From assembly GCA_021287075.1 (NCBI GenBank), contig JAJTBD010000001.1, forward strand, positions 215,602-279,601: 64,000 bases of DNA, read 5' to 3'. Below, in pieces: positions 51,501 to 59,126 of the stretch (position 1 is the stretch's first letter; the number at the start of each line of letters is the position of its first letter). The translations under genes and the position numbers were made by a program. The notes beneath the pieces are model-generated. The model searched no databases. It was not told the origin of the DNA and saw nothing but the letters and a program-made list of their open reading frames with translations. This DNA comes from Micrococcales bacterium (GTDB taxonomy: Bacteria > Actinomycetota > Actinomycetes > Actinomycetales > Dermatophilaceae).

Positions 51501-52940
51501 CTGGCGATGTCCTATGACGCCGGCGGGCGCGAGGTCGAGTCGCGGATCGGCTCGAGCACGGTGCGCTCGGCCTGGGATGTCATGGGCCGGCTCACGCGGC
51601 GCACCCAGGACCAGTCCGAGGGTCTCGACCTGGCCTATGCCTACTCCCCCGGCGGCGAGCTCGTCACCGAGCAGAGCAGCCGCGGGGGCCGACGCCACTA
51701 CTCCCACGACCCACGTGGGCGGGTGGTCGCCGTTGCTGCCGGGGCCGCACAGGAGCGCTTCGCCTACGACGCGGTCGGCAACCTCACGCAGGCGACCGCC
51801 GTGCTGGGAGACTCGCAGGCCCCTGACGCGGGCGGCCGGGACTATCAAGGGTCGCTGCTCACCCGGGCCGGGCGCGACCGGTTCCGCTATGACCCGGCGG
51901 GCCGTCTCGTCGAGCGTCGGCGCGAGCTGCTCTCGGGCGGTGCCCAGGTCTGGACCTTCGAGTGGGACGCGCACGATCGCATGACGACCGCGACGACGCC
52001 GCAGGGCCATCGATGGGTCTACCGCTATGACCCGCTGGGGCGACGGATCGCCAAGGAGCAGACGGCCGGCGGCGCGACCCTCGCCCGCGTCCTCTTCACG
52101 TGGGACGGCGCCCGGCTGGCCGAGCAGACCGAGGAGCTCGTGGGGGTCCCCGGCTCCCGGCGGACCACCACCTGGGAGCACCGGGCCTGGACGCCACTCG
52201 CCCAGCTGACCACGAGCGACCAGGCGCCCGCGCGCGAGTCGGTCGACGCGGCATTCGCGGCGATCGTCACCGATCTCACCGGTATGCCGCTCCAGCTGGT
52301 GGGCCCCGACGGCGAAAGCCGCTGGGAGGCAAAGAGATACGTCTGGGGTGCCCGCACGAGCGACGCCAGCGCACAGCCGCTGCGGCTCCCCGGGCAGTAT
52401 GACGACGCCGAGACCGGCCTCTACTACAACCTCCACCGCTACTACGACCCCGCCAACGCGCGCTACATCTCCCCCGACCCGCTGGGCCTCGAACCCGGAC
52501 CGAACGACCGGGCCTATGTCTCGGATCCGTTCACCGAGATCGACCCGCTCGGCCTGGCCCCCTGCACCCCACACACCGCGGGAACTCAGGGCCCTCAGGG
52601 TGGCCGTGGCTCGAGCAGCTCCGGCGACATCGTCCCGTATGACGCCGACTTCGCCCTGGGGCAGATGGCCGGCCAGGGGCGCGCGACGTCCTCACAACTC
52701 GACGACTTCGGTTCGTCGCAGGGCTGGACGAGATCACAGACCCCGTCGGGCCCGATCAAGTACACCGACGGCAACGGCGTCGTGCGCATCACGATCAAGG
52801 AGGGGTCGCCGAGAGCACCGGGCAGCGGCGGGCCGCACGTCGAGATCCGCAATGCCGCCGGCGCCCGCGTCGACCCCTACGGTTTCCCTGTGACACGACG
52901 CAGCCCGGGCAACCACACCCCGATCACCTGGGACCATTAA
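48585..52940 (+). CDS. Rhs/YD-repeat polymorphic toxin with ESX-type N-terminus
   Basis: 1451 residues. Residues about 1-220 are helical and WXG/PPE-like (NPIKGWFDEVAGNPEQV) with hydrophobic stretches. Residues near 300-335 match DUF6531 (CGDPVDVGTGHVFLEQTDID). A long run of YD repeats follows (for example YDEQHRCVAQSAPDGTMRYL), then the Rhs core LHRYYDPANARYISPDPLGL near residue 1288 and PLGLAP near residue 1326. The last about 125 residues are the variable toxin tip, ending in SPGNHTPITWDH; I do not recognise the family. Rhs shells encapsulate such toxins. Confidence 0.87.
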   Translation: MSANPYVAQAGERSWHAGLGIVDSGASTVEALCSHNWVDAALSGVGLVLDAMAAASDPIGSALAAGIGWVIDHLNPIKGWFDEVAGNPEQVAAGAQTWSNIAAGTRTVAGDWASGFGSTMGTMEGEAVASYAGFADMHIRALEQLANAAAGMQNSVTVAAGLVGFVHGFLRDVLSQLVGAAISWVAEAVLSLGTLIPWICEQIATRIASIVGKCERYMTGLTRSGSKLRSLLSDLGQWSQKVKGILGKVDDGASSAGRNAPSTGGASPRGPDLPGSSAAREATGSPGSAARPTSEMPTCGDPVDVGTGHVFLEQTDIDLPGELPLLLARQHNSAYRLGRCFGPSWASVLDERIELDQQGAVLVREDGSRLMYAAFGDDGDELPLTGSARWPLRRLREDVFAVRDPLRNLTRVYRVLGRPEEAHLVEIRDRAGRWIRFDRTTSGLPVAVRHHGGYHVQVLTRHGRVTAYLLRGAQSSGAQSTAPQEIRLTSFDYTGGHLTGVVNSSGLPLRFAYDDQGRMLSWADRIGARYEYHYDEQHRCVAQSAPDGTMRYLYDYGAHDDESGRRVTVATDSLGYEQRFLVDGDGHLVAHVDQLGHVTEHAYDETGQRIATTHADGAVSRWEFDRYGRMTRQELPGGVVSEMAYDTAGWPVRITAPDGTRSVQTFDGRGQVSSVTGPDGLVTRYTYDQLGNLSTVTDPLGGLSQFRCDAAGLVTASVDPMGAVTHYARDVFGRVHTVTDPLGAVTTLAWSVEGRLVERTNADGTTERWDYDGEGNLLARTDGAGRVTRWDYGAFDVVTSQTHADGTQLRYHYDTELRLVRVVNEGGSTWAFERDAAGRVLEERDYDGRTLRFERDALGRVITRTNAAGQTVHTAYDSRGHVARTSADGQQTSYEYDVMGRLLRAAGPEVVLERSLDAAGRPTAETVDGRTATWSYDPLGRVTARTTPSGAQSTWRYDLAGRPTGLELGGSALAMSYDAGGREVESRIGSSTVRSAWDVMGRLTRRTQDQSEGLDLAYAYSPGGELVTEQSSRGGRRHYSHDPRGRVVAVAAGAAQERFAYDAVGNLTQATAVLGDSQAPDAGGRDYQGSLLTRAGRDRFRYDPAGRLVERRRELLSGGAQVWTFEWDAHDRMTTATTPQGHRWVYRYDPLGRRIAKEQTAGGATLARVLFTWDGARLAEQTEELVGVPGSRRTTTWEHRAWTPLAQLTTSDQAPARESVDAAFAAIVTDLTGMPLQLVGPDGESRWEAKRYVWGARTSDASAQPLRLPGQYDDAETGLYYNLHRYYDPANARYISPDPLGLEPGPNDRAYVSDPFTEIDPLGLAPCTPHTAGTQGPQGGRGSSSSGDIVPYDADFALGQMAGQGRATSSQLDDFGSSQGWTRSQTPSGPIKYTDGNGVVRITIKEGSPRAPGSGGPHVEIRNAAGARVDPYGFPVTRRSPGNHTPITWDH

Positions 52941-53314
52941 TGGCAAACCACTACTCGGACCTTGATGGCTTTGCAGATCTCTATCTAGAGGACAGTTGGG
53001 TGCTGGATCTCGTAGCCCGGCCGGGCGTCTTCGAGGTGGAGGCTGACCTCGTCCTCCGACAGGGCCACTCCGAGTATGTGCCACCTCTCGCCGGGGAACA
53101 GTACTGCTACAGAAAGGGTGTCATCTCCTTCTCAGCAGTCTCGGACCTCGAGTGGACCCATCAGGGCGCGCCCGCGGCGGTCGACGCTACCGGCACTACG
53201 GACTTCGGCACCTTCACAATGTTCGGGACCACGCCTGACGGCTATCTGCTCGACGGCGACTTCGGCACGATCCGGATAGCCACTGGTCGATCGCCGAAGG
53301 TGACCCTGCAATAG
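52940..53314 (+). CDS. Probable immunity protein for the Rhs toxin
   Basis: 124 residues, soluble, acidic and unrecognised. The assignment rests on context: its ATG overlaps the toxin TAA (TAATG), it is small, and base composition falls at the toxin tip and in this gene, as is usual for exchanged toxin-immunity modules. A cysteine pair or other metal site is not evident. Confidence 0.6.
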   Translation: MANHYSDLDGFADLYLEDSWVLDLVARPGVFEVEADLVLRQGHSEYVPPLAGEQYCYRKGVISFSAVSDLEWTHQGAPAAVDATGTTDFGTFTMFGTTPDGYLLDGDFGTIRIATGRSPKVTLQ

Positions 53315-53382
53315 CCTTAGGTTGAGGCCCCATTACCCAGGTGATAGGTCTACTAGCCGACCTGACGCGAGGTGGGAGACAC

Positions 53383-54033
53383 GTGGCTGGACACCGACCG
53401 CAGGTCGAGAGGGCTGACCAGTGGCCCCTTTTCGCGGGTGCGAACGGGCCGATCTGGTGCTCCTCGGTGTCGCTCGACCCTGGCGCTTCCCCCTCGTCGG
53501 CTGCGGCCGCGATAGGCGCCCTTGTGCCCGCCGGCGCCGGCTTGACGCTCCTGGCGGTCTCCCCCTTTGCCGCCGACTCCCCCTCGTCACTGGCGCGCAG
53601 ACGTCGACAGCGTCCTGCCGAGCACTTCGGTCCCGAGGTGGCGTCCGGTCCGCAGGCAGACCTGGTCGAGTTCCAGGAGGGGGCCACCACCCGGTTCGCG
53701 CTCGTCGAGCCAATCGGGTCGGACGCCCTGCCGGCTGCCATGCCCCTGCTGCTGACGGGAACTGCCGCGGTGGTCGTGACAGATGGCGCCGGTCCCTTGG
53801 ACAAGGCGAGGCTGGGCCACACCCTCCGGTCTCTGTTCGCCGACCTCACACCACAGGTGAGTCTGCGCAGTCGGGGGCTGCCCGGCTATTTCGCCGACCC
53901 CTCGCTGCGCTCTGCGGCCGTCCTCGTCGCGACCGAGGACAAAGCACAGGTGCTTCTGGAGCTCTTCTCGTGGCAGGCGCAGCCCTCGTCCGCGGACCAG
54001 GTCGAGGCACCCGGATCGATCGGGGGCCGGTGA
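53383..54033 (+). CDS. Uncharacterised protein of the toxin island
   Basis: 216 residues, unrecognised. No signal peptide or membrane helix stands out. The centre has GLTLLAVSPFAAD and LLLTGTAAVVVTDG, and the C-terminus LFADLTPQVSLRSRGLPGYF. It may be a secretion chaperone or adaptor for the ESX-exported toxin, inferred only from location. GTG at 53383 is chosen because GGGAG lies 5 nt upstream; GTG at 53341 is the alternative. It may overlap the next gene if that starts at GTG 54030. Confidence 0.55.
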   Translation: MAGHRPQVERADQWPLFAGANGPIWCSSVSLDPGASPSSAAAAIGALVPAGAGLTLLAVSPFAADSPSSLARRRRQRPAEHFGPEVASGPQADLVEFQEGATTRFALVEPIGSDALPAAMPLLLTGTAAVVVTDGAGPLDKARLGHTLRSLFADLTPQVSLRSRGLPGYFADPSLRSAAVLVATEDKAQVLLELFSWQAQPSSADQVEAPGSIGGR

Positions 54034-54038
54034 GAGCC

Positions 54039-54488
54039 ATGTCCAGTCAGACACCCGACGGGGACCTTGAGCGCACGCTTGCCCGGCTGACGAGCCAGCG
54101 TCAGGCCGCGGAGCGCCGACCGGCCGAGGTCGCGTCATGGCGCCGCCAGGTGGAGTCGCTTGTCGGTCGTGGCTCCTCGCCCCGCAGACAGGTCGATGCC
54201 ACCGTCAACATCCAGGGCGTGCTGACCGGCCTGACCGTGGCCGACAGCCTCGCCCAGCAGGGCGGCCGCGCGGTGGCCGACCAGGTGCTGCGCGCGGTCG
54301 CGGACGCCCAGCAGGCCGTGCGTGACCAGGCCGAGGCGATGAGCAGCCAGATGTGGGGCCCGGACTCCCCCACGACCCAGGCCTTCCGGGCGGAGGTGGC
54401 CGCCAACACCACCGATCCTGACATCGAGGACGGCCCGGACCTCACCGGTGGCAGCCGGGCCACCACGCCCCAGGGAGGCACGTGGTGA
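54039..54488 (+). CDS. YbaB/EspL-like protein (first copy)
   Basis: 149 residues. A helical N-terminal region is followed by a short beta segment (VDATVNIQGVLTGLTVADS) and a C-terminal helix (ADQVLRAVADAQQAVRDQ), the YbaB/EbfC fold. ESX loci carry such proteins (EspL). The C-terminus is acidic and disordered (TTDPDIEDGPDL). The ATG at 54039 is used; GTG at 54030 overlaps the previous stop. Confidence 0.7.
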   Translation: MSSQTPDGDLERTLARLTSQRQAAERRPAEVASWRRQVESLVGRGSSPRRQVDATVNIQGVLTGLTVADSLAQQGGRAVADQVLRAVADAQQAVRDQAEAMSSQMWGPDSPTTQAFRAEVAANTTDPDIEDGPDLTGGSRATTPQGGTW

Positions 54489-54895
54489 CCGGTCCCGACC
54501 TGCACCGTTTTGACGGGGACACCCCTGCACAGCCCGAGCTGAACCGGCTGATCGAGGACGCGCGTCGCGCCGTCGCCTGGCGCGCGTCGCTGAGCTCGCT
54601 GACCGGGACGGCCGAGGTCGAGGGCGTGCGGGTCGTGGTCAACGGCAACGGCGGTCTGCACACCCTGACCGTGTCCGACGAGGCCTGCTCCGAGGGCGGT
54701 GACGTCGTGTCGGGGCTGATCCTGCGCGCAGTCCATGCCGCCCAGCAGGATCTGGCGCAGGGTGTGCGCCGCACTGGGCGGGAGACCTTCGGCGCCAGGT
54801 CGCCACAGGCGCGCACCGTCGCCACGGCGCTCGAGGCCAAGTTCGGCTCGATCGGCGAGGTCCTGCCCCAGCGCCCCGACATCGACATCACCTAG
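54482..54895 (+). CDS. YbaB/EspL-like protein (second copy)
   Basis: 137 residues with the same YbaB-like pattern: helix, beta strands (EVEGVRVVVNGNGGLHTLTV), then the helix LILRAVHAAQQDLAQGV. It overlaps the first copy by 7 bp (or 4 bp if it starts at GTG 54485). The two may form a heterodimer. It is the last gene of the island. Confidence 0.7.
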   Translation: MVTGPDLHRFDGDTPAQPELNRLIEDARRAVAWRASLSSLTGTAEVEGVRVVVNGNGGLHTLTVSDEACSEGGDVVSGLILRAVHAAQQDLAQGVRRTGRETFGARSPQARTVATALEAKFGSIGEVLPQRPDIDIT

Positions 54896-55173
54896 GCCGC
54901 CCGACCTGCCGGACCTGGTCCGGGACCGCGCGACGCGCCCCCTCCGGCAAGATGTGGCCCACCTCACCTCACCTGCCCCCGATGCGGGCGATTTGCCGTG
55001 TTATCACGCGTGCACGGTGATGGAAACAGTGTCTCGGGAGGGGGTGCGCACACTGTTCCTGTGGACACCGATTGGATCGTGATGGTTGCCCGGGGGTATG
55101 GTTCGTTACCAATGCGTGACCCGAGCTAGTCCCCCACGGCTCGGCCCCCCAGCCAGACAAGGTTTCATCCAAC

Positions 55174-56475
55174 GTGTCACTCGTGCGTTCTCGTGTGCTC
55201 AGCACCAGCGCGGCCTTTGCCGTCGCCCTCGTCGGAGTCACCCCCCTTGCAGCACACGCCGACCCCTCGGCTCCCACGCCGACCGGCTCCGCCACCGTCC
55301 AGGTGACCGTCAGCGACCAGGGCCTGTCCAAGGACCAGATCGCCTCCCAGGTCGCCCAGGCCAACAAGCTGCGCGACACGCTGGTGAAGTCCAACAAGGA
55401 CGTGGCCGCCAGGGTCAAGGCGCTCGAGGCGACCTCCGCCAAGGCCAACAAGGCGCTCGAGGAGTACTCCCGGGCCCAGTCCGCCGAGCGGACCGCGCGC
55501 AACGAGGCCAGTGAGATGCGCAAGAAGTCGGCCGAGATGGAGAAGCAGCTCCAGGCCGACCGCAAGGAGCTGCGCGGCTGGGCCTTCCAGGCCTACGCCG
55601 GCGGCGGCGACCTCGCCCAGACCGCTGCGGCCATCGACTCCATCGGCCAGGACGCCTCTAAGGCAGGCAACGCCGCGGGCGACCTCGAATACATGACCGA
55701 GTCCCGCGTGCGCACCTTCCAGCGCATCCGCGAGCTCACCGAGGAGCAGCGCCGCGTGACCGCCAAGGCGGTCGAGGCCGAGGCCGAGGCCGTCAAGCAG
55801 GCCAAGACCGCCGCCGCCAAGAAGGCTGCGGCCGACGCGATCGTGAGCCGGCAGGAGAAGGAGATCTCCGCGACCCGCGCGACGATCCGAACCTCCCTCG
55901 CGGCCGGCGGCAAGGTCAGCGGCACGCTGCTCGGCAGCGGCGACGCTCAGGCCCAGGCGGCGTCCGATGCGCTCAAGGCCGCGATGAAGGAGGTCGGCGC
56001 CAGCGTCGTCCAGCAGGAGGCAGCCCAGGGCAAGGCGGCCATCAAGGCCGGCGGCCCCACCTGCTCCAACGACAACGCCACCTACCCCAACGGCCAGATC
56101 CCCTCCTCGGGGCTGTGCCCGATCTACAACGGCTCCGGTGAGGCCCTGCGCCCCAAGGCCGCCGCCGCGTTCAACGCGATGAGCAAGGCCTACGAGAAGG
56201 AGACGGGCAGCCCCATCTGCATCACCGACTCCTACCGCTCCTACGGCGACCAGGTCGCCGTCAAGGCCTCCCGCGGCTTCTGGGCCGCCACCCCCGGCAC
56301 CTCCAACCACGGTTTCGGCCTGGCGCTCGACCTGTGCGGTGGCATCAACAGCTTCGGCACGGCCGCCCACGCCTGGATGAAGCAGAACGCCCCCGCCTAC
56401 GGCTGGTTCCACCCCGCCTGGGCCGAGCCCGGCGGCGCGCTGCCCGAGCCGTGGCACTGGGAGTACGCGGGCTGA
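55174..56475 (+). CDS. Secreted coiled-coil M15 (VanY-type) peptidase
   Basis: 433 residues. A signal peptide (cleavage near AHADP, residues 27-31) precedes a long coiled coil (about 50-240, Ala/Glu/Lys-rich) and a C-terminal M15 D-Ala-D-Ala carboxypeptidase domain. The zinc motifs are SNHGFGLALD (S-x-H-x6-D) and EPWHWEY. It trims peptidoglycan stems. The start is GTG. The 278-bp upstream gap has a -10-like TATGGT at about 55099-55104, preceded by TTGGAT; I found no riboswitch there. Confidence 0.88.
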   Translation: MSLVRSRVLSTSAAFAVALVGVTPLAAHADPSAPTPTGSATVQVTVSDQGLSKDQIASQVAQANKLRDTLVKSNKDVAARVKALEATSAKANKALEEYSRAQSAERTARNEASEMRKKSAEMEKQLQADRKELRGWAFQAYAGGGDLAQTAAAIDSIGQDASKAGNAAGDLEYMTESRVRTFQRIRELTEEQRRVTAKAVEAEAEAVKQAKTAAAKKAAADAIVSRQEKEISATRATIRTSLAAGGKVSGTLLGSGDAQAQAASDALKAAMKEVGASVVQQEAAQGKAAIKAGGPTCSNDNATYPNGQIPSSGLCPIYNGSGEALRPKAAAAFNAMSKAYEKETGSPICITDSYRSYGDQVAVKASRGFWAATPGTSNHGFGLALDLCGGINSFGTAAHAWMKQNAPAYGWFHPAWAEPGGALPEPWHWEYAG

Positions 56476-56491
56476 TCGCCCCTCTCACGTG

Positions 56492-56530
56492 AATGGGTAC
56501 GACACCTGAGGTGTCGTACCCATTCCTTTT
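56492..56530 (+). terminator. Intrinsic terminator after the M15 peptidase gene
   Basis: AATGGGTACGACACC, loop TGA and the exact complement give a 15-bp stem, followed by CCTTTT. It is a classical rho-independent terminator. Confidence 0.85.
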
Positions 56531-56556
56531 GCCCCGGCGTGTGGAACGCTTCGCCC

Positions 56557-57936
56557 ATGACTGCGACGACGGGCCGGGCGCCCACTGACGCTCAGGCGCG
56601 CCAGCGCCGCTCCTGGTACTGGTACGACTGGGCGAACTCGGCCTTCGTGACCACCACCCAGACGGTCCTGCTCGGCCCCTACCTCACGGCCCTCGCGACC
56701 AATGCCGCGTGCCCGGACCTGCCCGAGGGGCAGAAGTGCACCACCCCGCTGTCGGTCCTCGGCATCCCCGTGGACCCGGGCTCGCTGCACCCCTACACCG
56801 TCACCGTCGCGACGATCATCGGCGCGATCTTCCTGATCTGGGTCGGCGCGGTCGCTGACCGATCCCCCCGCCCCGCAAGGCTGCTCGCGCTGTTTGCGCT
56901 CATCGGATCGATCGCCGGCTCCCTGCTCTTCTTCGTCACCGGCACCAACTGGGCCCTCGGCGCAATCCTGCTGATCATCGCGACCATGGCGCTGGGCGCC
57001 TCACTGGTGGTCTATGACGCGATCCTGTGTCGGATCGCCGGCCCGGACGACCGCGACAAGGTCTCCTCGCGGGGCTGGGCGCTCGGCTACCTCGGCGGCG
57101 GCCTCCTGCTGGCGGCCAACTTCCTGATGCTCACCAAGGCCGAGTCATGGGGCATGACCACCGGTCAGGCGGTCCGGTGGAGCATGCTCATCGCCGGCAT
57201 CTGGTGGGGGCTGTTCACCCTCATCCCCGTCATCGGGCTGTGGAGCCTGCGGGGGGTCGAGCGACCCGAGGTCGCCGCCCGCGCGGGCACGGTCGGGGGC
57301 AGCGTCCGCCAACTGATCGACACGGGCCGGGCGCTGCGGGCCCTCCCCCAGACCCTGCTGTTCCTGCTGGCCTACATGTTCTTCAACGACGGCATCCAGA
57401 CCGTCATCGGCCAGTCGTCGCTCTATGGGCAGCGCGAGCTGGGGTTCGGCGAGTCCACCATGCTGGGGCTCTTCCTCATGGTCCAGTTCGTCGCCTTCGC
57501 CGGCGCCCTGATCTTCGGACGGGTCGCGCGTCGCACCGGTGCCAAGAAGGCCGTCCTCGGCGGGGTCGCCCTGTGGACCCTCGTCGTCGTCTTCGCCTAC
57601 TTCGTCCCCGAGCGGGCGCTCGCGGCCCTCCTGGTCCTCGGCGTCGCGATCGGCCTGGTGATGGGCGGCACGCAGGCCCTCAGCCGCTCCCTCTACAGCC
57701 AGCTGGTCCCCCGCAACCGGGAGGCGGAGTTCTTCAGCTTCTACCAGGCGCTCGAGCGTGGCACGAGCTGGTTCGGGACCTTCCTGTTCGGTCTGGTGCA
57801 CCAGCTGACCCACTCCTACCGTCCGGCGATCGTCGCCCTCGTGGTCTTCTTCGTCCTGGGCGGCGGGCTGCTCACCCGCGTCGACATGCGCAAGGGCATC
57901 GCCGACGCCGGCAACGAGCAGCCTGCGGTGATCTGA
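56557..57936 (+). CDS. UMF1-family MFS transporter
   Basis: 459 residues and 12 membrane segments. The UMF1 (Atg22-like) signature YDWANSAFVTT is near the N-terminus, with DGIQTVIG and GTQALSRSLYSQLVP later. The substrate is unknown; the family is related to the yeast vacuolar amino acid effluxer Atg22. The ATG at 56557 is preferred over GTG 56539, since the family starts shortly before the first helix. Confidence 0.87.
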   Translation: MTATTGRAPTDAQARQRRSWYWYDWANSAFVTTTQTVLLGPYLTALATNAACPDLPEGQKCTTPLSVLGIPVDPGSLHPYTVTVATIIGAIFLIWVGAVADRSPRPARLLALFALIGSIAGSLLFFVTGTNWALGAILLIIATMALGASLVVYDAILCRIAGPDDRDKVSSRGWALGYLGGGLLLAANFLMLTKAESWGMTTGQAVRWSMLIAGIWWGLFTLIPVIGLWSLRGVERPEVAARAGTVGGSVRQLIDTGRALRALPQTLLFLLAYMFFNDGIQTVIGQSSLYGQRELGFGESTMLGLFLMVQFVAFAGALIFGRVARRTGAKKAVLGGVALWTLVVVFAYFVPERALAALLVLGVAIGLVMGGTQALSRSLYSQLVPRNREAEFFSFYQALERGTSWFGTFLFGLVHQLTHSYRPAIVALVVFFVLGGGLLTRVDMRKGIADAGNEQPAVI

Positions 57937-57941
57937 CGAGG

Positions 57942-57972
57942 GACCCCACGTCCGGCAGACGTGACGGGGGTC
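57942..57972 (+). terminator. Probable terminator after the UMF1 gene
   Basis: GACCCC-ACGTC, loop CGGCA, GACGT and GGGGTC pair with a 4-nt bulge on the right side. No T-run follows, so it is weaker than the other terminators here. Confidence 0.45.
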
Positions 57973-58081
57973 TCAGCGGATGAGGCGCCGCGGCTGGTGG
58001 CGGCGAGACCTGCGTCTGCGCTATCGTTGAAACTTCGTGTGGTCCGACTGTGCAAGCGGTTACCCCTCGGGCCGTCGATGC

Positions 58082-58108
58082 GGAACAAACCCGCCCGGCG
58101 CACACGTT
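58082..58108 (+). promoter_or_regulatory. SigR-type (thiol stress) promoter candidate before rbpA
   Basis: GGAAC, 19 nt, GTT resembles the SigR/SigH consensus GGAAT-N18-GTT, and rbpA is a SigR target in Streptomyces. A separate housekeeping -10 candidate, TATCGT, is at 58021-58026. Confidence 0.45.
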
Positions 58109-58169
58109 GAGACCTGCGACCACCCCTGCTGTGACCCGGTCGGGGAAGACAAATGTTTGGAGACACCTG

Positions 58170-58526
58170 ATGGCAGAGCGTTCACTGCGCGGGACGAGCC
58201 TCGGCTCCCGGAGCATGGAGTCCGACGAGAACGTCGTCCCCAGCGAGCGGCAGATCACGACCTACGTGTGCCCGCAGGGCCACCGGATCGAGCTGCCGTT
58301 CTCGGTCGAGGCGGAGATCCCCTCGACCTGGGAGTGCCGCTGCGGCGAGGACGCCAAGCTCCTCGACGGCCCCGAGCCCGAGATCAAGGCGACCAAGCCG
58401 GCCCGCACCCACTGGGACATGCTGCTCGAGCGCCGCTCGGTCCCCGAGCTGGAGGAGCTCCTCCAGGAGCGTCTCGAGCTGCTGCGCGCCTCCCGCGGCG
58501 AGAAGAGCCGCAAGCGCAGCGCCTGA
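58170..58526 (+). CDS. rbpA: RNA polymerase-binding protein RbpA
   Basis: 118 residues. It contains the RbpA core with Cys34, His38, Cys56 and Cys58 (TTYVCPQGH, WECRCGED) and the C-terminal sigma-interacting helix (LEELLQERLELLR). It stabilises the housekeeping holoenzyme on promoters and occurs only in Actinobacteria. The ATG has GGAG 8 nt upstream. The gene order rbpA, fxsA, ppm1, lnt is also found in mycobacteria. Confidence 0.95.
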   Translation: MAERSLRGTSLGSRSMESDENVVPSERQITTYVCPQGHRIELPFSVEAEIPSTWECRCGEDAKLLDGPEPEIKATKPARTHWDMLLERRSVPELEELLQERLELLRASRGEKSRKRSA

Positions 58527-58550
58527 GACCACGGCACCTGCACCACATAG

Positions 58551-58593
58551 AGGTATGCCGCGCACCCCACGGGGTGCGCGGCATACCTTTTTT
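58551..58593. terminator. Terminator of rbpA formed by an inverted pair of the word GTATGCCGC
   Basis: An 18-bp perfect stem (58551-58568 with 58571-58588) is followed by six T. Each arm starts with AGGTATGCCGCGCA, so again one copy of the recurring 9-mer sits in each arm. It also serves the convergent fxsA gene. Confidence 0.9.
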
Positions 58594-58605
58594 GGCGTTG
58601 TGGGC

Positions 58606-59103
58606 CTAGGGGCGGTCCTCGCCGCGGTCGATGACCTCGCCCTCGAGCACGGTGCCGGAGGCCGGCGAGGAGGCGCCGCTCCCCCGGGCCCACGGAGGCG
58701 AGCCGGCGCCAGCGGTGCCAGCCGGCGCCTCGAAGACCCCGCCGAGGAGCCGCTGGGCGACCACGCGCTCGAGCAGCCCGCGCGTCAGCGGCCGGGTGAA
58801 CGGCAGGATGAAGGCAAAGCCGACGATGTCGGTGAGGAAGCCGGGCGCCAGCAGCAGGGTGCCACCCACCAGCACGAGTGCCGCGTCGGCCAGCTGGCGG
58901 CTCGGCATCCGGCCCGTGTTGAGCGCGGTCACCAGGGCCGACCACGCGCGGCCGCCCTCGCGGCGCACCAGCCAGGCGCCGAGCGCCGACTCGAACAGGA
59001 GCAGCCCGAGCGTCGGCCACAGCCCCAGCGACTTGCCGAGCGCGACGATGATGCCGATCTCGATCGTCGGCACGATGATCAGCAGCGCCACCAGGATCGG
59101 CAT
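58606..59103 (-). CDS. fxsA: FxsA family membrane protein
   Basis: 165 residues. FxsA core with LIIVPTIEIGIIVALG and FESALGAWLVRREGG, about three helices, and the conserved LTDIVGFAFILP. In E. coli it relieves phage T7 exclusion. The C-terminal 40 residues are Gly/Ser/Ala-rich and disordered. The ATG at 59103 is preferred over the extended start at 59199. It is convergent with rbpA. Confidence 0.88.
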   Translation of the reverse strand: MPILVALLIIVPTIEIGIIVALGKSLGLWPTLGLLLFESALGAWLVRREGGRAWSALVTALNTGRMPSRQLADAALVLVGGTLLLAPGFLTDIVGFAFILPFTRPLTRGLLERVVAQRLLGGVFEAPAGTAGAGSPPWARGSGASSPASGTVLEGEVIDRGEDRP

Positions 59104-59126
59104 CAGGCGACGCCGCCGGCGGCCGG

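Noticed and set aside
49410..52574. 1054-codon ORF on the minus strand opposite the Rhs gene
   Set aside because: Shadow of the YD-repeat coding strand. It has no conserved motifs and the Rhs protein is clearly real.
54896..55173. c-di-AMP (ydaO) riboswitch upstream of the secreted M15 peptidase
   Set aside because: Cell-wall hydrolases in Actinobacteria often have one, but the conserved ydaO blocks could not be found here.
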